Positions 25,070-33,991 of a stretch of DNA of 40,283 nucleotides are shown here, piece by piece. The translations under genes and the position numbers were made by a program. The notes below the pieces were generated by a model, which was not told where the DNA came from, did no database searches, and saw only the letters and a program-made list of their open reading frames with translations. Every line of letters starts with the position of its first letter. Position 1 is the first letter of the stretch. Origin of the DNA: an uncultured Bacteroidales bacterium. Lineage in GTDB: Bacteria > Bacteroidota > Bacteroidia > Bacteroidales > FEN-979. Where the stretch lies: the NCBI GenBank assembly GCA_903885595.1, contig CAISJJ010000093.1, forward strand, positions 1-40,283. Reading direction: 5' to 3'.

Positions 25070-27685
25070 ATGATGAAACGACTGATAATAAGACTGTTCT
25101 TGCTGAACCTTCTGTTCACTGTCGTATATCCATATTCCGGTCATGCCACTCATCAGCGCGCCGCTGAAATCACCTTCCGTCATCTGACCGACCTAACCTA
25201 TGAGATCACCCTCATTTCTTATACTTTTACACCGAGCCCTGCCAACGCCTTTCGCGATTACCTGACCATCTACTGGGGTGACGGAACCATTTCCGATATT
25301 CCGCGCGTTGAAGTCACCTATCTGCCTGACGAAATAACCTATAACAGGTATCTTGGCCAGCATACTTTTCCGGGACCCTCCACCTACACAATTTCATGCG
25401 AAGATCCAAACCGCAACGGAGGGATCCTGAATATTCCTAATTCCATCAATACACCCTTGTACATCTATTCCGAACTCATGATCAGCCCGTTCATCGGTGG
25501 GTACAACAATTCGCCGGTGTTGCTGATCCCCCCTATCGACAATGCATGTGTTTTCCAGCCCTTTTATCATAATCCAGGAGCTTACGATGCAGATGGGGAT
25601 AGCCTTTCGTATAAATTGATACCTTGTCGCGGAGCCCAGGGACAGATCATTCCTGGCTATACATATCCTCCAGCATCCAACCATCTGACGTTGGATTCAA
25701 TTAACGGCGACCTGGTTTGGGATAGCCCTGAGCAACAGGGGGAGTATAACATTGCAATACTGATTGAAGAATGGCGTGACGGACTTAAAATCGGAAGTGT
25801 ACTGCGTGACATGCAGATCATTGTTATTGCCTGCAATAATCATCCTCCTGTAATTGACTCAGTGTATGACACATGCATCGAAGCCGGTAAAATTCTTCGC
25901 TTTCCGGTCAAAGCCTACGATCCCGACAGCAACAGCCTGACCCTGACGGGTACCGGCGGGCCATTAATCCTTGCGAATAGTCCTGCCACACTTGATCCAA
26001 ATCCCGCAACCGGCGAAGGTCACACCCAGGCTCTGTTCCGTTGGAATACAAACTGCAGCCACGTTCAAAAAAGACCATACCAGATGTTCTTCAAGGCCAA
26101 AGACAATGCATCGCCTGTAAGCCTTGTAAGCATAAAATCCATTAACATCCTTGTCATTGGCCCTGCACCACAAAATCTCATAGCCCATCCCATGGGCAAT
26201 GCCATCACCCTGAACTGGGACAATTACAATTGCACCAATGCTTCAGGCTTTAAAATCTACCGTAAGGCCGATTCATCAGGCTACTTGCCTGGCTATTGTG
26301 AAACAGGGGTTCCAGGTTATCTGGGATATGCCAAAATCGCCGAATTCAATGATATTACCAGAACTACCTACCTTGATGATAACAATGGGTCCGGACTTTT
26401 GCGCGGGTTGAAATATTGTTATATGATTGTTGCAATTTATCCCGACAAAGCAGAAAGTTATGCCTCAAACGAGGCATGTGCAAGCCTGAAAAAAGATGTG
26501 GCTGTCATCACCCATACGAGTATCAATACAACAAGCGAAAGCAACGGATCGGTCTTTGTTGCCTGGTCAAAGCCCACAGAAATAGATTCCTTGCAGGCTC
26601 CCGGACCCTACAAATATGTCGTTGCCAGATGCCGGTCCGATGCCCCTGAGCAGTTTATTTTCATCGACTCACTGAACAACCTGAACGATACGACACTCAC
26701 CGATACCTTGTTAAACACACAAGCATTTGGTTTTAATTATCGTATCGATCTTTTCAACGTAACGTATGGAAACAGGTTTCTGATAGGATCGTCGCAAGTG
26801 GCCTCATCTATGTTCCTTTCGGCAATTCCAAGCGACAGAATGGTAAAACTGAGCTGGACCAACGCCGTTCCGTGGGCAAACTTCCGGTTTGTGATTTTTC
26901 GTAAAGAACCGGATGTTGCATCATTTGACTCGGTTGGAATTAGCTCCATGACAAATTATCGTGATATCGGCCTTGAAAACGGATTGCAGTATTGCTATAA
27001 AATTAAAAGTCTGGGAAAATATTCCGCCGCCGGGTTTATTGATCCGATCATTAACTTCTCTCAGGAAACCTGTTCAATTCCGGTGGATAATGTTCCTCCA
27101 TGCCCGCCCCTGCTTACTGTCAAAACTGTGTGTGAAGAAAATACAAATATTTTAATCTGGACAAAAGCTGCCGATTCCTGCCCGGCTGACATCGCCCGTT
27201 ATTATATTTACTTTAATCCTGCTCAGGGTGAACTGGGATTGTATGATTCGATTTTCAACCCACGGGACACTGTTTATCTTCATCAGCAGCAAAACACATT
27301 TGTGGGATGCTATGGCGTTGTTGCCGTTGACTCAGTAGGCAACCGAAGCGACATCAGCAATGTTGTCTGTGTTGACATTTCGGCTGGACTTGAATGTCAG
27401 TATCGGTTACCAAATATTTTCACCCCCAACGGAGATTCTTTCAACGATTATTTTCGCCCCGTCCAGCATTTCTCGGTAGAGCAGGTCAATATAATGATAT
27501 TTGACAGATGGGGCAAGGAGGTATTCGAGACGAACGATCCTGAAATCAACTGGGATGGAAAAGATAAAACGACAAACCAGCCATGCAGCGATGGCACTTA
27601 TTTCTACGTGTGCGATATTTTTGAGATAACATTGTCGGGCAGCGTCAAACGGAATCTTCATGGATCACTCACGATCCTTAGATAA
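25070..27685 (+). CDS. Secreted protein with gliding-motility-type C-terminal domain (T9SS type B cargo)
   Basis: A large (871-residue) extracellular or surface protein. The signal peptide is MKRLIIRLFLLNLLFTVVYPYSGHA, then a beta-rich region opening THQRAAEITFRHLTDLTYEITLISYTF with a PKD-like/WGDGT stretch. Residues about 365-480 and the following repeats look like fibronectin type III modules (PQNLIAHPMGNAITLNWDNYNCTNASGFKIYRK). The last ~92 residues match the gliding motility-associated C-terminal domain (TIGR04131): LPNIFTPNGDSFNDYFRPV, FDRWGKEVFET, WDGKDKTTNQPCSDGTYFY. This directs export by the type IX system. Binding target unknown; likely adhesin or matrix protein. Start at 25070 (or ATG 25073) from the signal peptide; an in-frame upstream codon at 24989 lies before the promoter. 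lepA begins 27 bp after its stop. Confidence 0.9.
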   Translation: MMKRLIIRLFLLNLLFTVVYPYSGHATHQRAAEITFRHLTDLTYEITLISYTFTPSPANAFRDYLTIYWGDGTISDIPRVEVTYLPDEITYNRYLGQHTFPGPSTYTISCEDPNRNGGILNIPNSINTPLYIYSELMISPFIGGYNNSPVLLIPPIDNACVFQPFYHNPGAYDADGDSLSYKLIPCRGAQGQIIPGYTYPPASNHLTLDSINGDLVWDSPEQQGEYNIAILIEEWRDGLKIGSVLRDMQIIVIACNNHPPVIDSVYDTCIEAGKILRFPVKAYDPDSNSLTLTGTGGPLILANSPATLDPNPATGEGHTQALFRWNTNCSHVQKRPYQMFFKAKDNASPVSLVSIKSINILVIGPAPQNLIAHPMGNAITLNWDNYNCTNASGFKIYRKADSSGYLPGYCETGVPGYLGYAKIAEFNDITRTTYLDDNNGSGLLRGLKYCYMIVAIYPDKAESYASNEACASLKKDVAVITHTSINTTSESNGSVFVAWSKPTEIDSLQAPGPYKYVVARCRSDAPEQFIFIDSLNNLNDTTLTDTLLNTQAFGFNYRIDLFNVTYGNRFLIGSSQVASSMFLSAIPSDRMVKLSWTNAVPWANFRFVIFRKEPDVASFDSVGISSMTNYRDIGLENGLQYCYKIKSLGKYSAAGFIDPIINFSQETCSIPVDNVPPCPPLLTVKTVCEENTNILIWTKAADSCPADIARYYIYFNPAQGELGLYDSIFNPRDTVYLHQQQNTFVGCYGVVAVDSVGNRSDISNVVCVDISAGLECQYRLPNIFTPNGDSFNDYFRPVQHFSVEQVNIMIFDRWGKEVFETNDPEINWDGKDKTTNQPCSDGTYFYVCDIFEITLSGSVKRNLHGSLTILR

Positions 27686-27699
27686 TAGAACAAATTTTG

Positions 27700-27707
27700 T
27701 ATCTTTG
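27700..27707 (+). promoter_or_regulatory. -7 promoter box directly before lepA
   Basis: TATCTTTG followed by CACCC, the full form of the motif, ends 5 nt before the GTG start of lepA. The predicted transcription start falls on or within a few bases of the start codon. Confidence 0.7.
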
Positions 27708-27712
27708 CACCC

Positions 27713-29503
27713 GTGAAATACATACGAAATTTTTGCATTATTGCCCATATCGACCACGGGAAATCGACCCTTGCCGATCGTCTGTTACAGTGGACAGATA
27801 CTGTTTCTGAACGCGATTCCAGGGAGCAGGTACTTGATGACATGGATCTGGAACGTGAACGTGGAATAACGATCAAGAGCCACGCCATTCAGATGAATTT
27901 TCCCCACAATGGCCAGGACTATGTTCTGAATCTGATTGACACCCCCGGACATGTTGATTTTTCTTATGAAGTATCCCGTGCAATTGCCGCCTGTGAAGGG
28001 GCGCTGCTTGTTGTTGATGCCACCCAGGGAATACAGGCCCAGACCATTTCCAACCTGTATCTTGCCATTGAACATAATCTCACCATTATCCCTATTCTGA
28101 ATAAAATTGACATGGATGCAGCCATGGTTGAGGAGGTAAAAGACCAGATCGTGGATTTATTGGGTTGCGACCATGATGAAATCCTGGCCGTGAGCGCTAA
28201 AACAGGTTTGGGCATTGAATACGTTCTGGATGCCATCGTCAGCAGGATTCCCAGTCCTGCAGGCGATCCGGAGGCTCCCCTGCAGGCCCTTATTTTCGAT
28301 TCATTATTCAATCCGTTCAGGGGTGTTGTCGCCTATTTCAGGATTTTCAACGGAACCATTAAAAAGGGTGATCATGTAAAGTTTGTCGCCACCGGAATGG
28401 AGTACCATGCCGATGAAGTGGGTATTTTACGGATGAAACAGGAGGTGCGTACATCGGTATGTGCAGGTGATGTTGGCTACATCATTTCCGGAATTAAAAA
28501 CAGCAAGGAAGTCCAGGTTGGTGATACCATCACCCATGTGGCAAGACCCTGTACCGAGATCATTGAAGGATTTATTGGTGTGAAGCCCATGGTTTTTGCC
28601 GGGATTTATCCGACTGATGCAGATGATTATGAAGTGCTGCGCGATTCACTGGAAAAACTGAGACTGAATGATGCGGCTCTTTCATTTGAGCCGGAGGCCT
28701 CTGCAGCGCTTGGTTTTGGTTTCCGTTGCGGTTTCCTGGGGTTGCTGCACATGGAGATCGTGCAGGAACGCCTCGACCGCGAATTCGACATGGATGTCAT
28801 TACAACGGTACCAAACGTTTCCTATAAAGTTTATACAAACAAGGGGGAAATGCTGGATGTTTACAATCCATCCGGGTTACCCGAACCAAACTACATCAAC
28901 AAGATCGAAGAGCCGACCATTATTGCCAACATTATCACGAAATCTGAGTATATTGGTCCGATCATGACCCTTTGCGTTGGCAAACGTGGTATCCTTAAAA
29001 ACCAGGTTTACCTGACTACCGATCGAATTGAACTGACCGTAGAATTGCCGCTCGGTGAAATCGTGTTTGATTTCTACGACAAGTTAAAAAGCATTTCAAA
29101 AGGTTATGCATCCTTTGACTATCATCCTTCAGGATGGCAGACTGCTGATCTCGTGAAACTTGACATTCTGCTTAATGGAGAGATCGTTGATGCACTGTCG
29201 GCTCTCATTACCAGGAACAATGCCTATGATTTCGGCCGCAGGTTCTGTGAAAAACTGAAGGAATTCATTCCCCGTCAGCAATATGATGTTGCCATACAGG
29301 CTGCCATAGGCGCAAAAGTTATCGCACGTGAAACGGTGAAAGCCCTCAGGAAAGATGTTACAGCCAAATGTTATGGCGGTGACATTACAAGAAAAAGAAA
29401 ACTGCTTGAAAAGCAGAAAAAAGGTAAAAAACGTATGCGCCAGATCGGAAATGTTGAAGTCCCCCAGAAAGCATTTCTTGCCGTGCTCAAATTAGATTCC
29501 TGA
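27713..29503 (+). CDS. lepA: Elongation factor 4 (LepA), GTG start
   Basis: A 596-residue translational GTPase that acts on stalled or back-translocating ribosomes and during initiation. The N-terminus [25 protein letters not shown] contains G1 (AHIDHGKS, residues 11-18), then [12 protein letters not shown] (switch), DTPGH and NKIDMD. Domain II, the EF-G-like domains III and V, and the LepA-specific C-terminal tail ([20 protein letters not shown], then [16 protein letters not shown]) are all present. Length is normal. GTG at 27713 is fixed by alignment with the family N-terminus; the upstream frame closes at 27686 and has no ATG. There is no ribosome binding site, and the promoter lies 5 nt away, so a leaderless mRNA is likely. 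Confidence 0.98.
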   Translation: MKYIRNFCIIAHIDHGKSTLADRLLQWTDTVSERDSREQVLDDMDLERERGITIKSHAIQMNFPHNGQDYVLNLIDTPGHVDFSYEVSRAIAACEGALLVVDATQGIQAQTISNLYLAIEHNLTIIPILNKIDMDAAMVEEVKDQIVDLLGCDHDEILAVSAKTGLGIEYVLDAIVSRIPSPAGDPEAPLQALIFDSLFNPFRGVVAYFRIFNGTIKKGDHVKFVATGMEYHADEVGILRMKQEVRTSVCAGDVGYIISGIKNSKEVQVGDTITHVARPCTEIIEGFIGVKPMVFAGIYPTDADDYEVLRDSLEKLRLNDAALSFEPEASAALGFGFRCGFLGLLHMEIVQERLDREFDMDVITTVPNVSYKVYTNKGEMLDVYNPSGLPEPNYINKIEEPTIIANIITKSEYIGPIMTLCVGKRGILKNQVYLTTDRIELTVELPLGEIVFDFYDKLKSISKGYASFDYHPSGWQTADLVKLDILLNGEIVDALSALITRNNAYDFGRRFCEKLKEFIPRQQYDVAIQAAIGAKVIARETVKALRKDVTAKCYGGDITRKRKLLEKQKKGKKRMRQIGNVEVPQKAFLAVLKLDS

Positions 29504-29514
29504 TCCTTTCAGTG

Positions 29515-29535
29515 TGTAACATTTCTGTTGTTACA
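29515..29535. promoter_or_regulatory. AT-rich inverted repeat upstream of the His/Cys-rich outer-membrane protein
   Basis: TGTAACA (29515-29521) and TGTTACA (29529-29535) are perfect 7-bp inverted arms with a 7-nt spacer, 43 bp upstream of the ATG at 29579. There is no T-tract, so an operator is more likely than a terminator. No strong -7 box was seen between it and the gene. Confidence 0.35.
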
Positions 29536-29578
29536 TCGTCCTATCGTTCATATTGTCTAACATAAAAAGAAAACAATT

Positions 29579-30499
29579 ATGAAAACCTTCTTGAAACTAA
29601 CAGGTATAATCTTACTTCTAATCACATTGTCAGCAACTTCCAATGCTCAGGATAATAAGAAGTGCCCTTTTCATAAGCAGGGATGGCATACGAGCGACAG
29701 CTGCCATAAGAGCGACAGTTGCCATCATATGAGTTCATGCTACTGTCCAATGGGAAATTTCGATATGAGCGATTTTCCTTTCGGCAAGAAAAAAAATAAA
29801 TACAACGGACATTGGGCAGGAATTGAACTTGGCTTCAGCGGATATACCACTCCCGATTTTAACATGAATTTCGGCCCGAAGTATCCTTATATGAACATGA
29901 ATGTAGCCCGTTCACTTACTGTCAATATTAACCCGTTTGAGTTGAATGTGAACATCTATAAAAAACACATCGGATTCACGACAGGCCTTGGATTCCAGGT
30001 GAGCAACTATTATTTCTCCGGTGACTATGTCATGTTGAAGGATTCCTCATCGCTTGTCGCCTATAAGGTACAGGATCAACAGGGGAATTATGTCAGCATG
30101 AAGGTAAATAAAATGGTTGTCTCCTACCTGAACCTGCCCCTCTTGTTTGAATATCAGACCAACCGCCGTTACCGTGTAAACAGTTTCCACGTTACACTTG
30201 GTGTAATCGCCGGGGTGCGCATTGGATCATATACCAAGCAGATATACGACAATAAGGAGGAAACGTACTTCCTGGTTGATGACAAAGGGAATAAAGTAGC
30301 TACCTATAACGTGGAACATTATATGGTTCGCGACCGTGGCGCTTACCACCTGAGTCCTTTCAAAGTTGACGCAGCATTTCGCGTTGGCTGGTCGTTCCTT
30401 AACCTGTTTGCCAATTATTCCCTTACCCAGATGTTCCAGAAAAACCAGGGACCGGAGCTTTATCCGTTTGTTGTCGGGATAAGCCTGGTGGGATGGTAA
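29579..30499 (+). CDS. Outer-membrane beta-barrel protein with His/Cys-rich N-terminal segment
   Basis: A 306-residue exported protein. Signal peptide MKTFLKLTGIILLLITLSATSNA, cleaved before QDNKK. Residues 29-56 are unusually rich in metal ligands: Cys29, 42, 48, 54, 56 and His32, 37, 43, 49, 50, with an internal copy of SDSCH (39-43 and 45-49). Then WAGIELGFSGYTTPDFNM opens a beta-barrel with alternating strands (FTTGLGFQVSNYYFSGDY, VVSYLNLPLLFEYQTN, FHVTLGVIAGVRIGSYTKQ, VDAAFRVGWSFLNLFANYS), ending YPFVVGISLVGW with a terminal aromatic residue. It resembles the porT/outer-membrane beta-barrel family of Bacteroidota. Function unknown; metal binding by the N-terminal segment is inference. 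Confidence 0.85.
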   Translation: MKTFLKLTGIILLLITLSATSNAQDNKKCPFHKQGWHTSDSCHKSDSCHHMSSCYCPMGNFDMSDFPFGKKKNKYNGHWAGIELGFSGYTTPDFNMNFGPKYPYMNMNVARSLTVNINPFELNVNIYKKHIGFTTGLGFQVSNYYFSGDYVMLKDSSSLVAYKVQDQQGNYVSMKVNKMVVSYLNLPLLFEYQTNRRYRVNSFHVTLGVIAGVRIGSYTKQIYDNKEETYFLVDDKGNKVATYNVEHYMVRDRGAYHLSPFKVDAAFRVGWSFLNLFANYSLTQMFQKNQGPELYPFVVGISLVGW

Positions 30500-30500
30500 A

Positions 30501-30600
30501 ACGCGGGACGCGGGACGAAAAAATCGGGACACGGGACACGGGACGAAAAAATCGTAAATTGTAAATTTTATTTGTCACTTGTCACTTGTCACTTGTCACT
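30501..30600. repeat. Composite of three different 7-bp tandem repeats
   Basis: Three heptamer runs lie end to end. First, CGGGACG/CGGGACA units (30504-30517 and 30525-30545), each series followed by the same 16-bp copy of CGGGACGAAAAAATCG (30511-30526 and 30539-30554). Second, GTAAATT twice (30554-30567). Third, TGTCACT four times perfectly (30573-30600). The last unit contains the stop codon of the RecD-like gene (30596-30598). The patch separates two convergent genes. Confidence 0.95.
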
Positions 30601-32026
30601 CAAAAAACCGGTCTTCGAAATTAATCAGGTATAGTTTTTTTGTTGCTCTGGTTACGGCAGTATATAGCCACCGCCCGAATTCCAGGTTTAGCATTTTATC
30701 ATTAAGATATCCCTGGTCAATAAATACCGTATCCCATTGTCCGCCCTGGGTTTTGTGACACGTTAATGCGTAGGCGAATTTCACCTGCAACGCGTTGAAA
30801 TATGGGCTGGCTTTAACCTTCTCCATCCGCTCCCTTTTTGAGGGGACTTCCTGAAAATCGGCCATAACTGCCTGAAAAAGTCTGTTATTGTCTGGTTGCG
30901 ATAAGGCGGCCGACTCCGACATAAGGGTATCAAGTACGATTTTCACATCAACATCCTTTTCGTCAGGATAATCGATAAACCTGATTGTGACATCGGCAAA
31001 TCTGAATCCATACATTTCTTCAATTTTCCGGATCCTCATTAACTCCACGATGTCGCCATTGGCAATGAACCCGGCGGTGGATTCAACCGGCAGCCAGAAA
31101 TAATTGTTCTTTACAATCATCAGGTAATCGCCACAGGATATCTCCTCCTCAAGAAAGAGAATACGATGACGGATCTCGCGGTTGTATATGTTTGCCCGCT
31201 TATTCGAACGGCAGATGACCACATTATTCTCCTTTTGTGAACCTGAATAGGCATGATTGAGGGCCTCTTCCAGTTCCTGCCCTGATAATCGGATAATATC
31301 TTTGAATCCCTCCAGGGAAAACAGGGGGAAATCAAGCTTTTTCTCCTGGACCTGGTGCCTTACCTGAGTTGCATTAACCAGGATTCCCGATTTTTTTGCC
31401 TGCCTCACAACCTCAGTCAGCTCAAACGTGTCGATATTGAGATGATATGCATTTGTTAAAAAGGCATGATCGAGTGCAGGACTGTAATCAAGGCCAACCG
31501 GAGGCAACTGTGCTGCATCACCGATGAAAAGCATGCGACAATTCTCCCCGCTGTAAACAAATTTAAAAAGATCATCAAGCAGATTCCGGGTTGGGAATAA
31601 AGCACCCTCAGTCGACATGACATGCTGAATCATCGAGGCTTCATCAACGATGAATAAAGTATGTTTGTGATAATTGACCTGGAGTTTCAGATCAATCAAA
31701 CCATCTTTGTTCGTACGGGCAAGGTAAATTTTCCGGTGGATTGTATTGGCCGCCTTTTTTGTATAGCTTGACAGCACCTTCGCTGCACGCCCGGTAGGAG
31801 CTAAAAGCACTGTTTTCTTTCCAACCTGTGGGAGCACTTCGGCCAAAGCTTTAACTACTGTGGTTTTCCCTGTCCCCGCATATCCCCTGAGAATGAACAA
31901 TGCGTTTTGCTGCCTCCATGAAATTGTCAGAAAAACAGCCAGTTCGCCTAACAGTTTATCTTGTCCCTCAGTGGGTTCATAAGGAAACTCTTTCCTTAGC
32001 AGACTGATTACTTTGCTTAAATCCAT
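30596..32026 (-). CDS. RecD-like superfamily 1 DNA helicase
   Basis: A 476-residue ATP-dependent helicase of the RecD/Dda type. Walker A is GYAGTGKTT (48-56), followed by LLAPTGRAAKVLS (motif Ia), LFIVDEASMI (Walker B, Asp128-Glu129), IGDAAQLPPVG (motif III), and C-terminal UvrD_C_2 motifs KFAYALTCHKTQGGQWDTVFID (near 420) and WLYTAVTRATKKLYLINF (motif VI). It lacks an exonuclease domain and a RecBC context, so it is not the RecBCD subunit; similar stand-alone proteins are common in Bacteroidota and are sometimes named ATP-dependent endonuclease. Its ATG is preceded by AGGAGG overlapping the stop of the ABC permease gene, an unusually strong Shine-Dalgarno site for this phylum. Confidence 0.92.
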   Translation of the reverse strand: MDLSKVISLLRKEFPYEPTEGQDKLLGELAVFLTISWRQQNALFILRGYAGTGKTTVVKALAEVLPQVGKKTVLLAPTGRAAKVLSSYTKKAANTIHRKIYLARTNKDGLIDLKLQVNYHKHTLFIVDEASMIQHVMSTEGALFPTRNLLDDLFKFVYSGENCRMLFIGDAAQLPPVGLDYSPALDHAFLTNAYHLNIDTFELTEVVRQAKKSGILVNATQVRHQVQEKKLDFPLFSLEGFKDIIRLSGQELEEALNHAYSGSQKENNVVICRSNKRANIYNREIRHRILFLEEEISCGDYLMIVKNNYFWLPVESTAGFIANGDIVELMRIRKIEEMYGFRFADVTIRFIDYPDEKDVDVKIVLDTLMSESAALSQPDNNRLFQAVMADFQEVPSKRERMEKVKASPYFNALQVKFAYALTCHKTQGGQWDTVFIDQGYLNDKMLNLEFGRWLYTAVTRATKKLYLINFEDRFFE

Positions 32027-32031
32027 GAAAA

Positions 32032-32037
32032 CCTCCT
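32032..32037 (-). promoter_or_regulatory. Strong Shine-Dalgarno site for the RecD-like gene
   Basis: AGGAGG on the minus strand, 5 nt before the ATG at 32026. Its first bases overlap the TAG stop of the upstream ABC permease (32036-32038), which suggests coupled translation. Other starts in the window rarely show such a site. Confidence 0.75.
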
Positions 32038-33280
32038 ACTCGTACCGAAGCGATTCAATCGGATCGAGGTTTGCTGCTTTCCGCGCTGGAATAATTCCAC
32101 TAATCAGGGCAACCCCAAAACAAAGAATTACGCCGGTAGCAATCCATATCCAGGGTACAATGAAAGCGCTGCCAATCAGAAGGGAAATCACATTGCCAAC
32201 AAGGATTCCAAGGATAATACCAAATATTCCTCCAATCTGGCCGATGACTATCGCCTCAACAAGAAACTGGTTACGGATAACCCTTTTGGTTGCACCGATC
32301 GCTTTCCTTATCCCAATTTCCCGGGTACGCTCTGTTACCGAAACAAGCATGATGTTCATCAGCCCGATGGCTGCCCCAAGCAGTGTAATGAACCCGATCA
32401 GCGTGGCGGCCATGGTCACATATTTAATATTTTCAATCAACATCTTGGCAATATTATCACTTTTAGTGATTTCAAATGTATCTTCAATGCCCACCGGAAC
32501 TTTCCGGATACTTCTTAAAATAGCCGTTGCTTCTCCGGTTGCCGCGTCAACCAATTCAGGTCTCTTTGCCATTACATTGATATTGAAGGACATATCAGGA
32601 CGTGGAAAATTTATACGGACATTGGAAACCGGGATAAAACAGGTTTGGTCACCACTGAAACCCATACTGGAACCCTTGGACTTTAAGACTCCGATTACTT
32701 TAAACTTTCCCGGACCAATGGAGATGATTTTCCCGAGAGGATCTTCCTTGTTTTTAAAAAGCTCTGTCACGAGACCTGCTCCGAGAATAACAGAACTGAA
32801 TCCATATTCTATTTCATTCGTGGTAAAATTCCTGCCGGTTTCTACCTCATCCCCCGAGGTGATCAGGTAATTTTCATCTGCACCAATAACCCGTACATTC
32901 GGATTCGTTTTATTGTTTTCAAACTTCAATGTGGCGATGCCGGTAGCACGGGTAAAAACGGAAGTGTATGCGGGAAAATCAAACCGGTCTTTAAACTCGC
33001 TGGCTTGGTTATATGTAATTGGTTCATAGCGTTTTTCCTTATGGTCGCCTCCCCCCATGTGGATATTCATTGATCTGTTACGGATGGTCAGTGTATTGGA
33101 TCCCATCATTGAGAAATTCTGTGTAAGATAATACTTGATTGAATCAGTTGCTGTCAGAATCCCAACGAGTGCCATGATCCCAAAAGAAATAATCATGATA
33201 GTAAGAATAGTCCGCAGCAAATGGCTTCGGATAGACACAAGAGAAATATTTATATTCTCACGGACGAGGGTGTTTTTCAT
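32036..33280 (-). CDS. MacB-like ABC transporter permease (FtsX domain), no ATPase partner nearby
   Basis: A 414-residue inner-membrane protein. A first transmembrane helix ([21 protein letters not shown], about 20-40) is followed by a large periplasmic MacB core (about 45-285) and three C-terminal helices of the FtsX domain (about 290-410). The family motifs [22 protein letters not shown] and [17 protein letters not shown] are intact. MacB-type transporters export peptides, macrolides or lipoproteins or act mechanically with an ATPase; no ATPase gene is within the window, so the partner is encoded elsewhere. I chose ATG 33280, which leaves 10 bp from upp; an ATG at 33328 would overlap upp. 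It sits between upp and the helicase in one operon. Confidence 0.93.
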   Translation of the reverse strand: MKNTLVRENINISLVSIRSHLLRTILTIMIISFGIMALVGILTATDSIKYYLTQNFSMMGSNTLTIRNRSMNIHMGGGDHKEKRYEPITYNQASEFKDRFDFPAYTSVFTRATGIATLKFENNKTNPNVRVIGADENYLITSGDEVETGRNFTTNEIEYGFSSVILGAGLVTELFKNKEDPLGKIISIGPGKFKVIGVLKSKGSSMGFSGDQTCFIPVSNVRINFPRPDMSFNINVMAKRPELVDAATGEATAILRSIRKVPVGIEDTFEITKSDNIAKMLIENIKYVTMAATLIGFITLLGAAIGLMNIMLVSVTERTREIGIRKAIGATKRVIRNQFLVEAIVIGQIGGIFGIILGILVGNVISLLIGSAFIVPWIWIATGVILCFGVALISGIIPARKAANLDPIESLRYE

Positions 33281-33290
33281 AGCTGATACT

Positions 33291-33941
33291 TTAACGTTTT
33301 TTCCCGTAAGCAAGATCACCGGCATCACCTAGCCCGGGAACAATATAGGACTGAGCCGTCATCTCATCATCAATAACGCCAACCCAAAGCGTAAAATCGT
33401 TCTTCGAGATATGCTTTTTAACATGATCGATTCCTTCAGCGCTGGCTACTGCTGTGGCAATGTGCGTATGTTTAGGTTTTCCGTGCGATATCAGTTCCTT
33501 GTAGGCCAGCACCATTGAAGCCCCGGATGCGAGCATGGTGTCGCACAAAACCACAACTTTATTTTCGATTTCCGTTACCGAAGCATATTCAATATTTATT
33601 GAAAAGGAGCCATCTTTATGATGACGGCGAAATGCCGAAATAAATGCATTTTCCGATTTATCAAAAAAGTTGAGAAACCCCTGGTGAAAAGGAAGTCCGG
33701 CACGAAGAATGGTAGCCAGCACCGGGTAGTCAATCAACACCGGCACATTGGCAATACCCAGCGGCGTGATCACCTCTTTGGTCTCGTATGTCAATTCCTT
33801 ACTGATCTCGTAAGCAAAAATGCCGCCTAAACGCTCAAGGTTCCTCCGGAAACGTAAACTGTCTTTTTGCACTTCGGCATCCCTGATTTCGGCAATATAT
33901 TGATTCAGGATGGAATGATTTGTTGATAATGCATGCACCAT
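33291..33941 (-). CDS. upp: Uracil phosphoribosyltransferase
   Basis: Salvages uracil by converting it with PRPP to UMP. The 216-residue protein has the PRPP loop [13 protein letters not shown] (130-142) and the uracil-binding C-terminal segment [15 protein letters not shown] (199-213), both diagnostic. It has the second family block [19 protein letters not shown] (71-89). Length is close to the usual 208-216. It is the first gene of a possible upp-ABC permease-helicase operon and has a clear promoter box, with a palindrome, 29-50 nt upstream of its ATG. The acyltransferase gene ends 47 bp upstream. Confidence 0.97.
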   Translation of the reverse strand: MVHALSTNHSILNQYIAEIRDAEVQKDSLRFRRNLERLGGIFAYEISKELTYETKEVITPLGIANVPVLIDYPVLATILRAGLPFHQGFLNFFDKSENAFISAFRRHHKDGSFSINIEYASVTEIENKVVVLCDTMLASGASMVLAYKELISHGKPKHTHIATAVASAEGIDHVKKHISKNDFTLWVGVIDDEMTAQSYIVPGLGDAGDLAYGKKR

Positions 33942-33969
33942 TTTCGTTCTATTTAAAGTTATACTCTCA

Positions 33970-33991
33970 CAAAAGTAGCGAATTTTCGCTA
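33970..33991 (-). promoter_or_regulatory. upp promoter box with adjoining palindrome
   Basis: The minus strand reads TACTTTTG at 33977-33970 (TAnnTTTG), 28 nt before the upp ATG. Immediately upstream, TAGCGAA-TT-TTCGCTA (33976-33991, plus strand) is an inverted repeat with 7-bp arms covering the stop codon of the preceding gene. It occupies the spacer between -33 and -7, a typical repressor position. Confidence 0.5.

Noticed and set aside
32013-32870. 285-codon plus-strand frame opposite the ABC permease
   Set aside because: Shadow of the permease gene; the product is a run of Ile/Pro/Ser without domain signs.
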